A stretch of 64,000 bases of DNA, taken from Salinisphaera sp. (GTDB lineage Bacteria; Pseudomonadota; Gammaproteobacteria; Nevskiales; Salinisphaeraceae). Below are positions 53,516-64,000 of this stretch, piece after piece. The notes under the pieces were generated by a model. The model saw nothing but the letters and a program-made list of their open reading frames with translations. It had not been told where the DNA came from and made no database searches. The DNA lies in assembly GCA_027858915.1 (NCBI GenBank), contig JAQIBT010000074.1, forward strand, positions 1 to 64,000, read 5' to 3'. How positions within the stretch are numbered: the first letter of the stretch is position 1; each line of letters opens with the position of its first letter. Both the position numbers and the translations under genes were made by a program.

Positions 53516-54211
53516 TCAAGATCGATAAAGCCGCGAATACATCGTCTCGTGCGCAGTGCTGGCAAGCGTGACGCCCGGCAGCGAGCCGCCGAGATCGTCG
53601 TCTTCGAGCCCTGCAGCCAGCGCCAGCGCATGGGGAACTCCATCGGAGAGCGCGAACAACAGTTTCTGGCCCTGGGTCTGGCCCAGCGGCACCAGCTTGA
53701 CCGCCGCCAATACCTGATTCTCCAGCCACGCCCAGGCGAGCGCCGCCGCCGTATCCTCGTCGCTGATCTGCCAGCGCACGGCCGCCAGCGAGAATAGCGT
53801 GGCAAACGAGACGTCCTCGACGTACGCCCCACCCAGACGCCAGTGTCTTGCCTCGGCTACATCCATGCCGTGCAGCAGCGTGGCGAGTGCGGTGCCGAGA
53901 TGACGTTCCTGCGCCCGGCGCTCCGCGGTTTCGCGTACGGCCAGATTGAAGTGGCTCCAGCGCCGAACCGTGGCGATATCTCCTGCCTGCCACGCGGCGT
54001 GCAGACGAAGACACAAGGGCAAATCCAGACGCGCCAGACATTCATCGAGCGTTGCCGCCAGCCAGTCCTGTACGTCATCAGCCGTCGACAGCCAGCCTGC
54101 CTCGACCGCGGCCTCCAGCCCTTCGGAGTAGGCAAAAGCACCGACGGGCAACGACGGGCTGGCCAGTTGGAACAACCGCTGCAGTTGTAGCACGCGGCCG
54201 GATTCAGCCAT
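53516..54211 (-). CDS. ureF: Urease accessory protein UreF
   Basis: 231 residues from ATG 54211 (MAESGRVLQLQRLFQLASPS), which lies inside the end of ureE (ATGGCTGA). LPVGAFAYSEGLEAAVEAGW is the diagnostic UreF block, then RHWRLGGAYVEDVSFATLFS and VKLVPLGQTQGQKLLFAL. It bridges UreD and UreG on the urease. Complete. Confidence 0.95.
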   Translation of the reverse strand: MAESGRVLQLQRLFQLASPSLPVGAFAYSEGLEAAVEAGWLSTADDVQDWLAATLDECLARLDLPLCLRLHAAWQAGDIATVRRWSHFNLAVRETAERRAQERHLGTALATLLHGMDVAEARHWRLGGAYVEDVSFATLFSLAAVRWQISDEDTAAALAWAWLENQVLAAVKLVPLGQTQGQKLLFALSDGVPHALALAAGLEDDDLGGSLPGVTLASTAHETMYSRLYRS

Positions 54212-54680
54212 GGGCGTGGTGATGTTCTTCATGTCGATGAGAATGGCCGTGGCCTTCATAGGCACCCGGTTCGGGCTGAAACATGGCCGTACGCGCAATC
54301 GGCATTACACCCAGCCCGGCGACCATGTCGTCGAGCACGTGATCGTGACGATAAGCCACCGTGCTCGCAGCCACCTGCAGCGGCACATGTCGATTCCCCA
54401 GGTGATAACAGACACGATTGAGCAACAGTCGATCGGCGCAATCCACCACCGACAACATTTCCTCTGCCGCCACCACCTGCACCGCATGCTGACCCGCGGC
54501 GTCCATCAATATATCGCCGTGGCGCAGCGTCGTACCGCGTTCCAGCAGCAAACCTGCCTCGACGCCGCTGGCCAGCGTAAGCCGCTGACGCGACTTCTGG
54601 CGCGCATCGAAATCGAGTGCGACCGTATCAGTCGGCGTGCAGCCGACAGCCAGCGCGCGGCGGTTTTCGAGTCGAATCAT
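54204..54680 (-). CDS. ureE: Urease nickel metallochaperone UreE
   Basis: 158 residues. N-terminal peptide-binding domain and a C-terminal nickel-binding domain with LGNRHVPLQV and RHDHVLDDMVAGLGV, ending in a His-rich tail (GHGHSHRHEEHHHAHG) like the one in Klebsiella. Passes Ni2+ to UreG. Eight-base overlap with ureF. Confidence 0.95.
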   Translation of the reverse strand: MIRLENRRALAVGCTPTDTVALDFDARQKSRQRLTLASGVEAGLLLERGTTLRHGDILMDAAGQHAVQVVAAEEMLSVVDCADRLLLNRVCYHLGNRHVPLQVAASTVAYRHDHVLDDMVAGLGVMPIARTAMFQPEPGAYEGHGHSHRHEEHHHAHG

Positions 54681-54715
54681 TCGCGTTTATCCAATCGATC
54701 TTCCAAGGAAAAATT

Positions 54716-54880
54716 ATCCGCAGATACACGCAGACTGACGCAGATGAAGACAGGACAATCGCTACGGCGATGGGCCCGGATACCGGAATTATTAGTCATC
54801 GTTTCTGCTTTCCCATCTGCCTGCATCTGCGTCAATCTGCGGACAGGATTACGTCTTTCTTATTCGCGTTAATTTGCGGA
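54716..54880. repeat. MITE-like inverted-repeat element B
   Basis: Left arm ATCCGCAGATACACGCAGAC, then TGACGCAGATGAAGAC from 54716. Right arm ATCTGCGTCAATCTGCGGA at 54825-54843, then a TTCGCGTTAATTTGCGGA unit near 54862-54879, the same layout as element A. It fills the 223-base space between ureE and ureC. Confidence 0.8.
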
Positions 54881-54903
54881 CAGCACATCTTCAGGAGCTC
54901 GGC

Positions 54904-56603
<1,700 letters not shown>

Positions 56604-56607
<4 letters not shown>

Positions 56608-56945
56608 TGCGGTTCGTCCTTGTCCAGTGCACCCATGACTTCACCGCGGAACCCAAAGACCGTACGCGTACCGGCGTAGGCCACCAGTTGCACCGTGCGG
56701 CTCTGACCGGGTTCGAAACGCACGGCCGTACCGGCAGGCACGTCGAGCCGAAAGCCGCGTGCCGCTGCTCGGTCAAAATCGAGCGCCGGATTGGTTTCGG
56801 CGAAATGATAGTGCGAGCCCACCTGGACCGGCCGGTCGCCCTTGTTGGCGACCGCCACCTCGATCCGCTCGCGGCCAACGTTGATATCGATCTCGCCCTC
56901 GGCGGGCTCGATCTGTCCGGGAATGAACGACATGGGCAACTCCAT
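56604..56945 (-). CDS. ureB: Urease beta subunit UreB
   Basis: 113 residues. [40 protein letters not shown] and [20 protein letters not shown] are standard. Separate subunit, not fused to UreA as in Helicobacter. Eight bases after ureA. Confidence 0.97.
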
Positions 56946-56953
56946 AAAACGTG

Positions 56954-57256
56954 TCAGACGATCGGGTCGTGAACGGTCACCAGCTTGGTGCCGTCGATGA
57001 AGGTCGCCTCGATCTGCACCTCGGTGAGAATCTCTGGCACCCCGTCCATCACCTCGTCGCGAGCGAGCAGTTGGCGGCCATATTCCATCATCTCGGCCAC
57101 CGAACGCCCGTCCCGAGCGCCTTCCATGATGGCCGACGAGATATAGGCCAGTGCCTCCGGATAATTAAGCTTCAGCCCGCGCGCCTTGCGGCGCTCTGCC
57201 AGCATGCCGGCAGAGAAAATCAGCAATTTGTCTTTTTCCCGAGGTGTCAGTTCCAT
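56954..57256 (-). CDS. ureA: Urease gamma subunit UreA
   Basis: 100 residues. [20 protein letters not shown], then [35 protein letters not shown] and [20 protein letters not shown]. Intact. The 226-base gap to ureD upstream holds no gene and may carry a promoter. Confidence 0.97.
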   Translation of the reverse strand: MELTPREKDKLLIFSAGMLAERRKARGLKLNYPEALAYISSAIMEGARDGRSVAEMMEYGRQLLARDEVMDGVPEILTEVQIEATFIDGTKLVTVHDPIV

Positions 57257-57482
57257 CGCATCTGCCTTGTCTGTTGCGCGCTATCTGGCGCCTGCCGGAG
57301 CCGACAGCGCCGATAATTCAAGCGCATTGTTACGGTGCAAAGCTGGCGAAATGCCCGCAAATCGTGCTTTTACATAGCCTGTTCGCACCAAATTGCATCA
57401 CTCAATTCGATTCGTCGTGGCGCTTTCTCAAACATCAGGCCCGATACCGTCCACACCTTGCGGCCCAGCGCAGATCAGCGTT

Positions 57483-58337
57483 TCACGTGGCCCATATCCG
57501 CGGCTCCAATACCGGCTTTCCCATGATTACCGGACGAACTGCCGTCCAGGCGCCACGCAGCGCCTGCTGAAGCCGGCCGGTGTCCATCGCCAGCACGCGC
57601 ACGATCAACAGCCCGTCGACACGCGTTACGCCGCTGGGCATATCGAGCACGGCCAGCACCTCACGCACCGAGGTCTCCAGGTCTGCGTCCACGCCTGCCG
57701 GAGCATAAGCAACGAGCGTGCCGAGCACGGGATGACCATTCAGCCCCCAGGCCGCACACTGCATCCGCGAAGTGGCCGATCCTGGAACCTGGGTACGCTC
57801 GTGCCACAACAACCGCTCGCCTACCCTTACCGATAGATGATTGTCGTAAAGCCCCTGCGCGAACGGCTCGCCCGCCGCAGGTCGACCCAACGCAAAGGCA
57901 TCCCAGGCGATCAGTCGGGCGTCGGCATCGAGCTCGAACGCCAGCTGCATACGTCCGTGGGCGCCGTCGAAGACAATTGCCTCCTGGGGCAGCCATTCCG
58001 CGCTGGCATCCGCGGCGACACGCACCCTGGCGTACTGATGCGTCCCGCCGGCCGGCGTGCGATAGAGCTTCGCCGCCGACGGCGTCGTCACCAGCACCCG
58101 CGCATCGCGTTGTACCTGCATATCGATATCAATCCGGTCGCCCTGTACCAGGCCGCCGGGTGGATGCAGCAGATACAGATGAGCACAGCCATCGCGTTCT
58201 GGATACAAGGCCCGCTGCACATACAGCGGCCCCTCGTGGCTATAGTTGCGCAGCACCGTGCGCGCCCCGGAGCAGGCCAGCCCAAGGCCCAGGCGAGCCC
58301 GCCAGCCAACGCCTGCGTCGGGCATCTGCGATTGCAT
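57483..58337 (-). CDS. ureD: Urease accessory protein UreD
   Basis: 284 residues from ATG 58337; other in-frame ATGs at 58373 and 58325 are possible. VLRNYSHEGPLYVQRALYPE, LHPPGGLVQGDRIDIDMQVQ, TTPSAAKLYRT, WLPQEAIVFDGAHGRM and RLIAWDAFALGRPAAGEPFA are UreD blocks. It is the scaffold on which UreF and UreG assemble on apo-urease. First gene of the locus, 226 bases before ureA. Confidence 0.93.
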   Translation of the reverse strand: MQSQMPDAGVGWRARLGLGLACSGARTVLRNYSHEGPLYVQRALYPERDGCAHLYLLHPPGGLVQGDRIDIDMQVQRDARVLVTTPSAAKLYRTPAGGTHQYARVRVAADASAEWLPQEAIVFDGAHGRMQLAFELDADARLIAWDAFALGRPAAGEPFAQGLYDNHLSVRVGERLLWHERTQVPGSATSRMQCAAWGLNGHPVLGTLVAYAPAGVDADLETSVREVLAVLDMPSGVTRVDGLLIVRVLAMDTGRLQQALRGAWTAVRPVIMGKPVLEPRIWAT

Positions 58338-58617
58338 AACAGTACTGATGACAGCCCCTCGGTTACCGGGCATGGGACGCAGCAGTCGCCATGCCGTCGA
58401 TCAAGAACGGCCTTGAGGCATGCACGTTTCCTGCCGGTTTCCGAGAAGGGTTCGTTCTGCCTGCGCCAGGCAGCAGAAACGGCGGGCTGCGACGGATCGC
58501 ATCGTCGGGGCGACTATCGTCCCGAGGGCCCATCACTGACGCAGCGATTCTGAGCCGCTACGCAGCCGCGTCGAACCGGGGTTATTTGCTTGTCGAGATT
58601 CGGCGCTTACTGAAAAT

Positions 58618-58660
58618 ACCAATCCAGAGGGCCGGCCTGCGACCGGCACTCTGGATTGGT
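58618..58660 (-). terminator. Terminator hairpin overlapping the tRNA-Arg 3' end
   Basis: Perfect 12-bp arms ACCAATCCAGAG and CTCTGGATTGGT with an inner GCCGG/CCGGC stem. On the minus strand the hairpin begins with the last bases (ACCA) of the tRNA and is followed by ATTTTC. The CCA end is therefore part of the terminator stem. Confidence 0.75.
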
Positions 58661-58733
58661 GTCCCCGGCAGGAGTCGAACCTGCGACCTGCCGCTTAGGA
58701 GGCGGCTGCTCTATCCTGCTGAGCTACGAGGAC
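58657..58733 (-). tRNA. tRNA-Arg (anticodon CCT)
   Basis: Minus-strand GTCCTCG pairs with CGGGGAC (one U-G), discriminator A, CCA encoded. Anticodon loop TCCTAA gives CCT, for the rare AGG codon. A plus-strand ORF across it (58391-58753) is a tRNA read-through artefact. Confidence 0.95.
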
Positions 58734-58844
58734 TTGGCGAACGCGTAGCCTAACGCAGCTGCCCGAATATCTCGACCGGATTATCAACCCGCGGTGGCTT
58801 ATGAACAACATCGACGCGCAGGTCGACGGACTCGATTGCGCACA

Positions 58845-58877
58845 TAAAAAAAGCGGCTTCGTCACCAAAGCCGCTTC
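58845..58877 (-). terminator. Terminator of the PEP-CTERM gene
   Basis: On the minus strand AAGCGGCTT, a short loop, AAGCCGCTT and a run of T (complement of 58845-58851). It lies 55 bases past the stop of the PEP-CTERM gene. Confidence 0.8.
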
Positions 58878-58931
58878 CAGAACTCTCAAGCACCGGCCCG
58901 CGCAATGCGGGCCCGAACTTGTACAGCGTTA

Positions 58932-59684
58932 TCAGGCGATATCGCCGCCCTGCTTGCGACGGAAGCCGAGGCCAACGAGTAGCAGCGCAAGACCGATAGC
59001 GAACAGGCCAAGCTCGGCCGGCTCGGGCACGTTCTTAGCCGGTCCAGCCGGCTGGACCGAGACGTCCGCATTGGTCAGCTTGCCGCTATTAAAGCTGCCA
59101 CTTGGGCCGAAGGTTGCGTTACTTAGTGCGATTGCAGTGGTCGAGAAGTTGAAGTTGACACTGGAATTTAAACCAAAGTAGCTGGCCAGCGCTGAATTGA
59201 AATCGTCCTTACCACTAAGGCTCAAGCTGAGACCAGGGTTGCCGACAACAATAGGGGTACGAAAAGCGATCTGCGGGCTGGCGCCAAAGGTGCCGCCGAA
59301 CAACAGGCCACTGGCAACCGTGTTGCCGCCACTGTCTGTAGCGGTACCGTTGAGCTGGAAGTTACCGCCGCCGGCGAACGACCAGGTTCCTGTCGAGGTG
59401 CCTTCGCCGGTGTTGTTGCCGGTGGTGAAAGCGATGCTGCAGGACATGCAGGTCAGTGAGCCCTGATGACCGGTCGGTGCGGTAGCGCCGTTCAGAATGA
59501 TACGGTCGAACGATATACCGCTACCCACCAAGGCACCGCCATTGCCGTCGTACGACACCGAGCCAGTGGGCGACTGCGCGGTCGCCTGGTCGAATTTGAC
59601 TTTGACGGTCGACGCAGAAGCCGAAAGGCTGAGGCCAAGAGCGGCGACAGCAACCGACGTGGCGGCAAGATGTTTAAACTGCAT
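58932..59684 (-). CDS. PEP-CTERM sorting-signal protein
   Basis: 250 residues from ATG 59684, behind GGAAGAG. Signal peptide MQFKHLAATSVAVAALGLSL with a SASA-type cleavage site. The body is low-complexity and rich in Gly, Ser, Thr and Asn, with one Cys pair (TCMSCS). The C-terminus is a full PEP-CTERM tail: VPEPAELGLFAIGLALLLVG then LGFRRKQGG. Such proteins are cut and exported by exosortase, usually in bacteria that make an exopolysaccharide. No exosortase is in this window. The 364-base upstream region is AT-rich, with a GCGTCTGC triplet repeat near 59747. Confidence 0.85.
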   Translation of the reverse strand: MQFKHLAATSVAVAALGLSLSASASTVKVKFDQATAQSPTGSVSYDGNGGALVGSGISFDRIILNGATAPTGHQGSLTCMSCSIAFTTGNNTGEGTSTGTWSFAGGGNFQLNGTATDSGGNTVASGLLFGGTFGASPQIAFRTPIVVGNPGLSLSLSGKDDFNSALASYFGLNSSVNFNFSTTAIALSNATFGPSGSFNSGKLTNADVSVQPAGPAKNVPEPAELGLFAIGLALLLVGLGFRRKQGGDIA

Positions 59685-60048
59685 GAGCTCTTCCAAAAAG
59701 GTGATTGCTGTAGAGGGCCTAGTTCCCCCGCGTGCTCGGGAAACGTCGCGTCTGCGCGTCTGCGCGTCTGCAGCTAAGCTGCAAGAACTGTTCCCACCGG
59801 AAGAAAAATCAGAATATTTATTCTATATCATTGTATTATATTGTATTTTATATTGTCTCTGTAGGAAGCTCTGACTCTGAATTTACCTCTGGTGTAAGAA
59901 AAACCGACGCTTCGCAGCCCGATCCATTAGAGCGCGGTTGAAAAGTGTCAACCAACCCGACAGGTCCGACCGCAGCACTGGTCGGCGCTCGACTGCCAAC
60001 CGCTAAACTAGCCAGAAAAGCCCGACTCGACAACGATATACAGGCGAT
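59685..60048. other. Promoter-bearing gap between the PEP-CTERM gene and recC
   Basis: 364 bases without a credible gene. It contains three GCGTCTGC-like units near 59747-59770 and an AT-rich core (about 59810-59865) that probably drives the PEP-CTERM gene leftward. A run of short plus ORFs here lacks domains. Confidence 0.5.
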
Positions 60049-63000
60049 ATGTTCTACCTCTATCACCACAACGATCTGGGCCGGCTGGCAGAACTGTTCG
60101 GCGCGCTACGCCTGCAACGGCCTGCCTCACCGCTGGCCATGGACACGCTGCTCGCGCCCAGCCCGGGCATTGGCCGCTGGCTGGCAATCCAGCTCGCCGA
60201 GAGTGAAGGCATCGCCGCCAACCTGGATATCAAGCTCCCCGGCGGCTGGATCTGGGAGCTGCTACGGGAAGTCGAGCCGTCCGCCCCACGCGGCCAGCAT
60301 TTCGAGGCCGACTGCCTGCCCTGGCATCTCTACGCTGCGCTGCCGGCGATGGCCGGCGAGATTGCCGTCGTGGCCGACTATCTCGGCAATCCGGTCGACG
60401 AGGTTCGCCGCTACCAGCTGGCCCGCCAGCTCGCCGACGTATTCGACAAGTACCTGGTCTATCGCGCCGATATGCTGGCGCGCTGGGAAGATGGCGAAAC
60501 ACCCAGCGACAATCCCGGGCGCTGGCAGGCACAGGTCTGGCGTTGGCTGACCCAGGCCGACCGGCTGGGCCGCACGCACCGCGCCCGCGTACTGACCGAT
60601 TTCACCAGGCACCTTGCCACAGAAACCCGCCTGCAGGAACGCGTCAAGGCTTATTGCCCGGCCCAACTCTATTGCTTTGGCCTGGTCGCCCTCGCACCCG
60701 ATCATCTGCGCCTGCTGTATGCGCTGGCCGAACATATCGACGTACATTTTCTGCTGCCCAACCCAAGCGAAGCCTATTGGGGCGATATCACCGCCGGCCG
60801 GCTGGCGCTGGACTGGCCGGCCACGGGCGATGCGGATGCGCTGTTGCCGGGCGAAGCCGCCGTCGAAGCCGGCCACCCGCTGCTCGGCGCGCTCGGGCGC
60901 ATGGCCCGCGACACCCTGCGCGTGCTCTATTCCGACGAATTTGTCGGCATGATCGAGCCCGAACTGGGCGAACTCATGGCCTACGACAGTCCGGCCCCGG
61001 ACACGCTGCTGCATCGCATCCAGGCCGATATCGTGATGCTGGACTGCAGCAACCCAGCCCAGGGCATGGCCGATGACGATACCTCCCTGGAAGTGCATGC
61101 CTGCCACAGCGCGCTGCGTGAGATCCAGGTGTTGCAGGACCAGCTGCTCGACCGGCTCGCGGCAGACGACAAACGCGTCGCCGCCGGCGAGATCGAGACG
61201 AAAGACCGGCTGGCCCCGCGTGACATCATTGTCATGCTGCCGGATGTGGCGACTTATGCGCCGGCCATCGAGGCCGTATTCGGCGGCGCTCCGGCCGATC
61301 GCTACCTGCCATTCGGGCTGGCCGATCGCGCCCGCTCGGCCGCCCATCCGATCGTGACCTGTGTGTCGGCCCTGCTCGATCTGCCGCTGTGGCGCTGGGA
61401 AGCCAGCGCGCTGTTGGATTTGCTGGCAGTACCTGCGGTCATGCGCCGCTTTGGGCTGTCTGCCGGCGAGCTGGATGCCATCACCGATTGGGTCGGCGAA
61501 GCCGGTATCCGCTGGGGGCGCAACGCGAATCATCGCGCCCAACTTGGCGCCGGCGCCTTCGAGCAGAACAGCTGGCGTTTCGGGCTCGACCGGCTGCTGC
61601 TGGGCGTGGCGCAATCCGACGACCAGAACCTCACCGCCGGCGTCGCGCCCTGGTCTGATCTGGAAGGGGGCATGACAGCGGCGTTAGGCAAGCTCTGGCG
61701 CTTCGAGCAGACATTGGCCCAGGCCGCGGACACGCTGATCGAAGCCGCCACCCCTGGCGAATGGCAAACGCGCCTGAACGCGCTGGTAGACCAGCTCATC
61801 GCACCGGCCACCGACACGCCCGACGAACAGCGCGCCGTGGACGGCCTGCGCAAAGTGTTTGCCCAGTTCGAAGAAGCCGAGAAGTGCACCACGGCCCAGC
61901 CACTCGGCAGCGACCGCACGATCTCCTGGCCGGCCGTGCGCGACATGCTGCGCGCCAGCCTGGAATCGGCCAGCGAGCGCCAGCCGTTCCTGGCCGGCGG
62001 CATTACCTTCTGCGGCATGGTGCCGCTACGCGCCGTGCCGTTCCGCATGGTCTGCGTGCTGGGCATGAACGACGACGCCTTCCCGCGCCAGGACAACGGC
62101 CGTGCGTTCAACGTGATGTTCCAGAATCCGCGCCTGGGCGATCGCAATACCCGCGACGACGACCGCCTGCTGTTCCTGCAGGCACTCACCGCCGCGCGCG
62201 ATGCCATTTATATCAGCCATATCGGCCAGGACGTACACACCGGCGAAGCGCTGCCGCCCTCGCCTATCGTCGGCGAGACACTGGAATTCATCCATCGCTA
62301 TTATTTACGCGACTGGGAGCCGAAGGCCTTCCGCCGACGGCTCGTCCACGACCAGCCCATGCAGCCGTTCTCGATCCGCTATTTTTCGCCCACCGAGGCC
62401 GACCCGCGCGTGTTCACCTTCGCCGGCGATTGGCGCGATGCGACGCGAGCCTCGGTCAACGCCCGCGAACTGCGCGCCCCGATGCTCGACGGCAGCATCG
62501 CCGCCAAGGCCGAGCCGATCGAGGCCATCGATCTCGACAGCCTCAAGCGTTTTTTCGACCACCCAGCCAAGGCGTTCTTTCGTGAACGCGTCAAGCTGAA
62601 TCTGGACATCGAGGATCACCAGGTCGACGACGCCGAGCCCATCACGCTCGGCCCACTTGCCGCCGCGGGCCTGCGCCAACGCCTGTTCGACAGCGCCGAT
62701 GCCGCCGATTCGGCCGAAGTCGGATTAGCGCCTACGCCACTGGAACGGGCCCGCGGCACGCTGCCGCCACCGCCGCTGGCCGATCCCAACTACGCATCCG
62801 AGGCCGAAGCCGTGAACGCGCTGCTGCCGGTCTGGCAGGCATGGAAAGCGACAGGGGCGCCCGACAGCGTGGATATCCAGCTCGACCTGCCGATCGACGA
62901 TGGCTCTACGGACAATGGTGCCCACGTCCGCGTGACCGGCCGCGTCGGCCAACTTTGGCCGGGCGCCCTGCGCCGCCTGCGCAGCGGCAAGCTCAAGGCG

Positions 63001-63465
63001 CGTTTTCGAATGCGTTACTGGATCGATTACCTCGCCGTGGTGGCTACAGGCCACGACGCCACGCTGGAAATGGCCGGCTTCTCGCCCAAGCCCAAGGACA
63101 TGTCGCTCGCGCAATACGCCGGCACCCTCGACCCGGCCACCGCCCAGGCTGAACTGGCCAATCTGCTGCGCTTGTATATCGCCGGCCAGCAAGCGCCGCT
63201 CGCCTATCACCCCGATCTGGACGACAGCTACGACCCAGAGCAGCCCAAGGGCTTCGACAACGTGTCGTTCCGCTTCAAACCCGGCGCCCATGTACCGCAC
63301 CATCTGACGCGCGACCCGTACTTCGCCCTGCTGCTGGGCGACGACGAGGCGCCGCTCGGGCCCAGCGAAGACGACAGCCCGTTCATCCAGGCCATTGATG
63401 CCGTAAGCGGGCCGATGAACCGCGTCATTCGCTATGTGGCCGACACCACGGAGGCCTCGGCATGA
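60049..63465 (+). CDS. recC: Exodeoxyribonuclease V subunit gamma (RecC)
   Basis: 1138 residues, full length. MFYLYHHNDLGRLAELFGAL, AMDTLLAPSPGIGRWLAIQL, YLVYRADMLARWEDGE, HFLLPNPSEAYWGDI and VCVLGMNDDAFPRQDNGRAF are RecC blocks. RecC splits the duplex and reads Chi in the RecBCD complex. The recB start overlaps its stop by ATGA, which fits the recC-recB-recD order. Confidence 0.95.
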   Translation: MFYLYHHNDLGRLAELFGALRLQRPASPLAMDTLLAPSPGIGRWLAIQLAESEGIAANLDIKLPGGWIWELLREVEPSAPRGQHFEADCLPWHLYAALPAMAGEIAVVADYLGNPVDEVRRYQLARQLADVFDKYLVYRADMLARWEDGETPSDNPGRWQAQVWRWLTQADRLGRTHRARVLTDFTRHLATETRLQERVKAYCPAQLYCFGLVALAPDHLRLLYALAEHIDVHFLLPNPSEAYWGDITAGRLALDWPATGDADALLPGEAAVEAGHPLLGALGRMARDTLRVLYSDEFVGMIEPELGELMAYDSPAPDTLLHRIQADIVMLDCSNPAQGMADDDTSLEVHACHSALREIQVLQDQLLDRLAADDKRVAAGEIETKDRLAPRDIIVMLPDVATYAPAIEAVFGGAPADRYLPFGLADRARSAAHPIVTCVSALLDLPLWRWEASALLDLLAVPAVMRRFGLSAGELDAITDWVGEAGIRWGRNANHRAQLGAGAFEQNSWRFGLDRLLLGVAQSDDQNLTAGVAPWSDLEGGMTAALGKLWRFEQTLAQAADTLIEAATPGEWQTRLNALVDQLIAPATDTPDEQRAVDGLRKVFAQFEEAEKCTTAQPLGSDRTISWPAVRDMLRASLESASERQPFLAGGITFCGMVPLRAVPFRMVCVLGMNDDAFPRQDNGRAFNVMFQNPRLGDRNTRDDDRLLFLQALTAARDAIYISHIGQDVHTGEALPPSPIVGETLEFIHRYYLRDWEPKAFRRRLVHDQPMQPFSIRYFSPTEADPRVFTFAGDWRDATRASVNARELRAPMLDGSIAAKAEPIEAIDLDSLKRFFDHPAKAFFRERVKLNLDIEDHQVDDAEPITLGPLAAAGLRQRLFDSADAADSAEVGLAPTPLERARGTLPPPPLADPNYASEAEAVNALLPVWQAWKATGAPDSVDIQLDLPIDDGSTDNGAHVRVTGRVGQLWPGALRRLRSGKLKARFRMRYWIDYLAVVATGHDATLEMAGFSPKPKDMSLAQYAGTLDPATAQAELANLLRLYIAGQQAPLAYHPDLDDSYDPEQPKGFDNVSFRFKPGAHVPHHLTRDPYFALLLGDDEAPLGPSEDDSPFIQAIDAVSGPMNRVIRYVADTTEASA

Positions 63466-64000
63466 GCCCCCATTCGCACAGCAGCCAGCCCTTTGATGCC
63501 GCCACCCTGCCGCTACGCGGCCTGCGCCTGATCGAAGCCAGCGCCGGCACCGGCAAGACCTTCAGCCTGGCCGGGCTCTACCTGCGCCTGATCATCGAGG
63601 AAGACGCGAGCGTACGCGATATCCTGGTGATGACTTTCACCCGCGCTGCGACCCAGGAACTGCGCGAACGCATCCGTTCCCGGCTGGCCGATGCCGCTCG
63701 TATTGCCTATGCGCCGGAGCATGCCCAGGCAGGCAACGCCGAGCACGACTTCACGCTCACAATTTTAGAAAACCGCGACGAAGACCGCGTCACACTCGCC
63801 CGCCGGCTGGCCGATGCCGCCGCGCGCGTAGACGAAGCCACCATCGTCACTATCCACGGCTTCGCCCAGCGTGCTGCCACCGAGAACGCCTTCGAATCTG
63901 CCTTGGCGTTCGATCGCGGCGAAGCCATCGACGACCCGAGCCTGTATCGTGAAGCGGCCGCCGACTACTGGCGCCAGCATGTCTTTGGCGCAAGCGCCCA
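63462..64000 (+). CDS. recB: Exodeoxyribonuclease V subunit beta (RecB), 5' part
   Basis: First 179 residues. Walker A EASAGTGKTFSLAGLYLRL near residue 25, DILVMTFTRAATQELRERIR (motif Ia) near 54, and VDEATIVTIHGFAQR near 125. Helicase-nuclease of RecBCD; continues beyond the right edge. Confidence 0.95.
   Translation, partial: MSPHSHSSQPFDAATLPLRGLRLIEASAGTGKTFSLAGLYLRLIIEEDASVRDILVMTFTRAATQELRERIRSRLADAARIAYAPEHAQAGNAEHDFTLTILENRDEDRVTLARRLADAAARVDEATIVTIHGFAQRAATENAFESALAFDRGEAIDDPSLYREAAADYWRQHVFGASA

Noticed and set aside
58391-58753. ORF with GVPGRSRTCDLPLRRR
   Set aside because: tRNA-Arg antisense read-through, a well-known artefact.

Overview
This 64 kb window reads as chromosomal DNA of a high-GC gammaproteobacterium. 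RecC followed by RecB, RdgC, a Lon/Hsp20 pair, a betaine-type (BCCT) carrier and an NhaP-type antiporter fit a marine or halophilic lineage such as Salinisphaera. That genus is an inference from gene content and was not tested.

1-13.9 kb is one end of an integrated lambdoid-type phage. On the minus strand lie a GpA-type terminase large subunit (running off the left edge), a Nu1-type small subunit, a TOPRIM/VapE primase-helicase, an unknown protein and a Cro/YdaS-like regulator. On the plus strand lie a CI-like repressor, a KilAC-type protein, a chain of seven small genes mostly joined by ATGA overlaps, an XRE-ParB-FtsK-gamma fusion, a two-winged-helix protein, a TraR/DksA zinc finger, a dATP/dGTP diphosphohydrolase-like protein and a large serine recombinase. 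The recombinase ORF runs into the 3' end of tRNA-Glu, so the right attachment site is probably there. Five TACAA-N7-TTGTA-like sites sit in the cro/cI gap and at the promoter of the rightward operon, which gives a readable lysogeny switch.

14-25.9 kb is ordinary host DNA: tRNA-Ala/Glu and tRNA-Val genes, a sugar aminotransferase, an SDR enzyme, a creatininase-family protein, an Na+/H+ antiporter, a flavin reductase-like protein, an MliC-type lipoprotein, an M42 peptidase, LrgA/LrgB, Hsp20 and Lon.

25.9-32.5 kb is a damaged sugar-acid (idonate/gluconate type) cluster: a LacI regulator, a stub of a dehydrogenase cut off at the end of lon, an in-frame chimera of a gutted idonate dehydrogenase with a gluconolactonase, a 2-hydroxyacid dehydrogenase, two SDR enzymes (one like gluconate 5-dehydrogenase) and an APC permease. 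GntR-like operator candidates lie in the divergent gap. ChaC follows.

33-41 kb holds a LysR regulator divergent from an operon of aldehyde dehydrogenase, a metal-site-degenerate M19 dipeptidase homologue, a BCCT carrier, an unrecognised 581-residue protein and a DUF3726-like protein. This is the best candidate here for an undescribed catabolic pathway, probably for a quaternary-ammonium or related compound. RdgC is convergent to it. 42-45 kb holds a SsuA/TauA-type ABC importer with a DsrE-like protein. Two tandem EAL proteins, a PatZ-like acetyltransferase with lost ligase elements and a DUF924 protein follow.

50-58.4 kb is the nickel/urease locus on the minus strand: ureD, ureA, ureB, ureC, ureE, ureF, ureG, then a broken NCS1-type permease and a NiCoT nickel transporter. 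Intergenic inverted-repeat elements built from ACGCAGAT-like units interrupt it, and a related half copy lies upstream of hsp20. The window ends with tRNA-Arg, a PEP-CTERM protein, recC and the start of recB.
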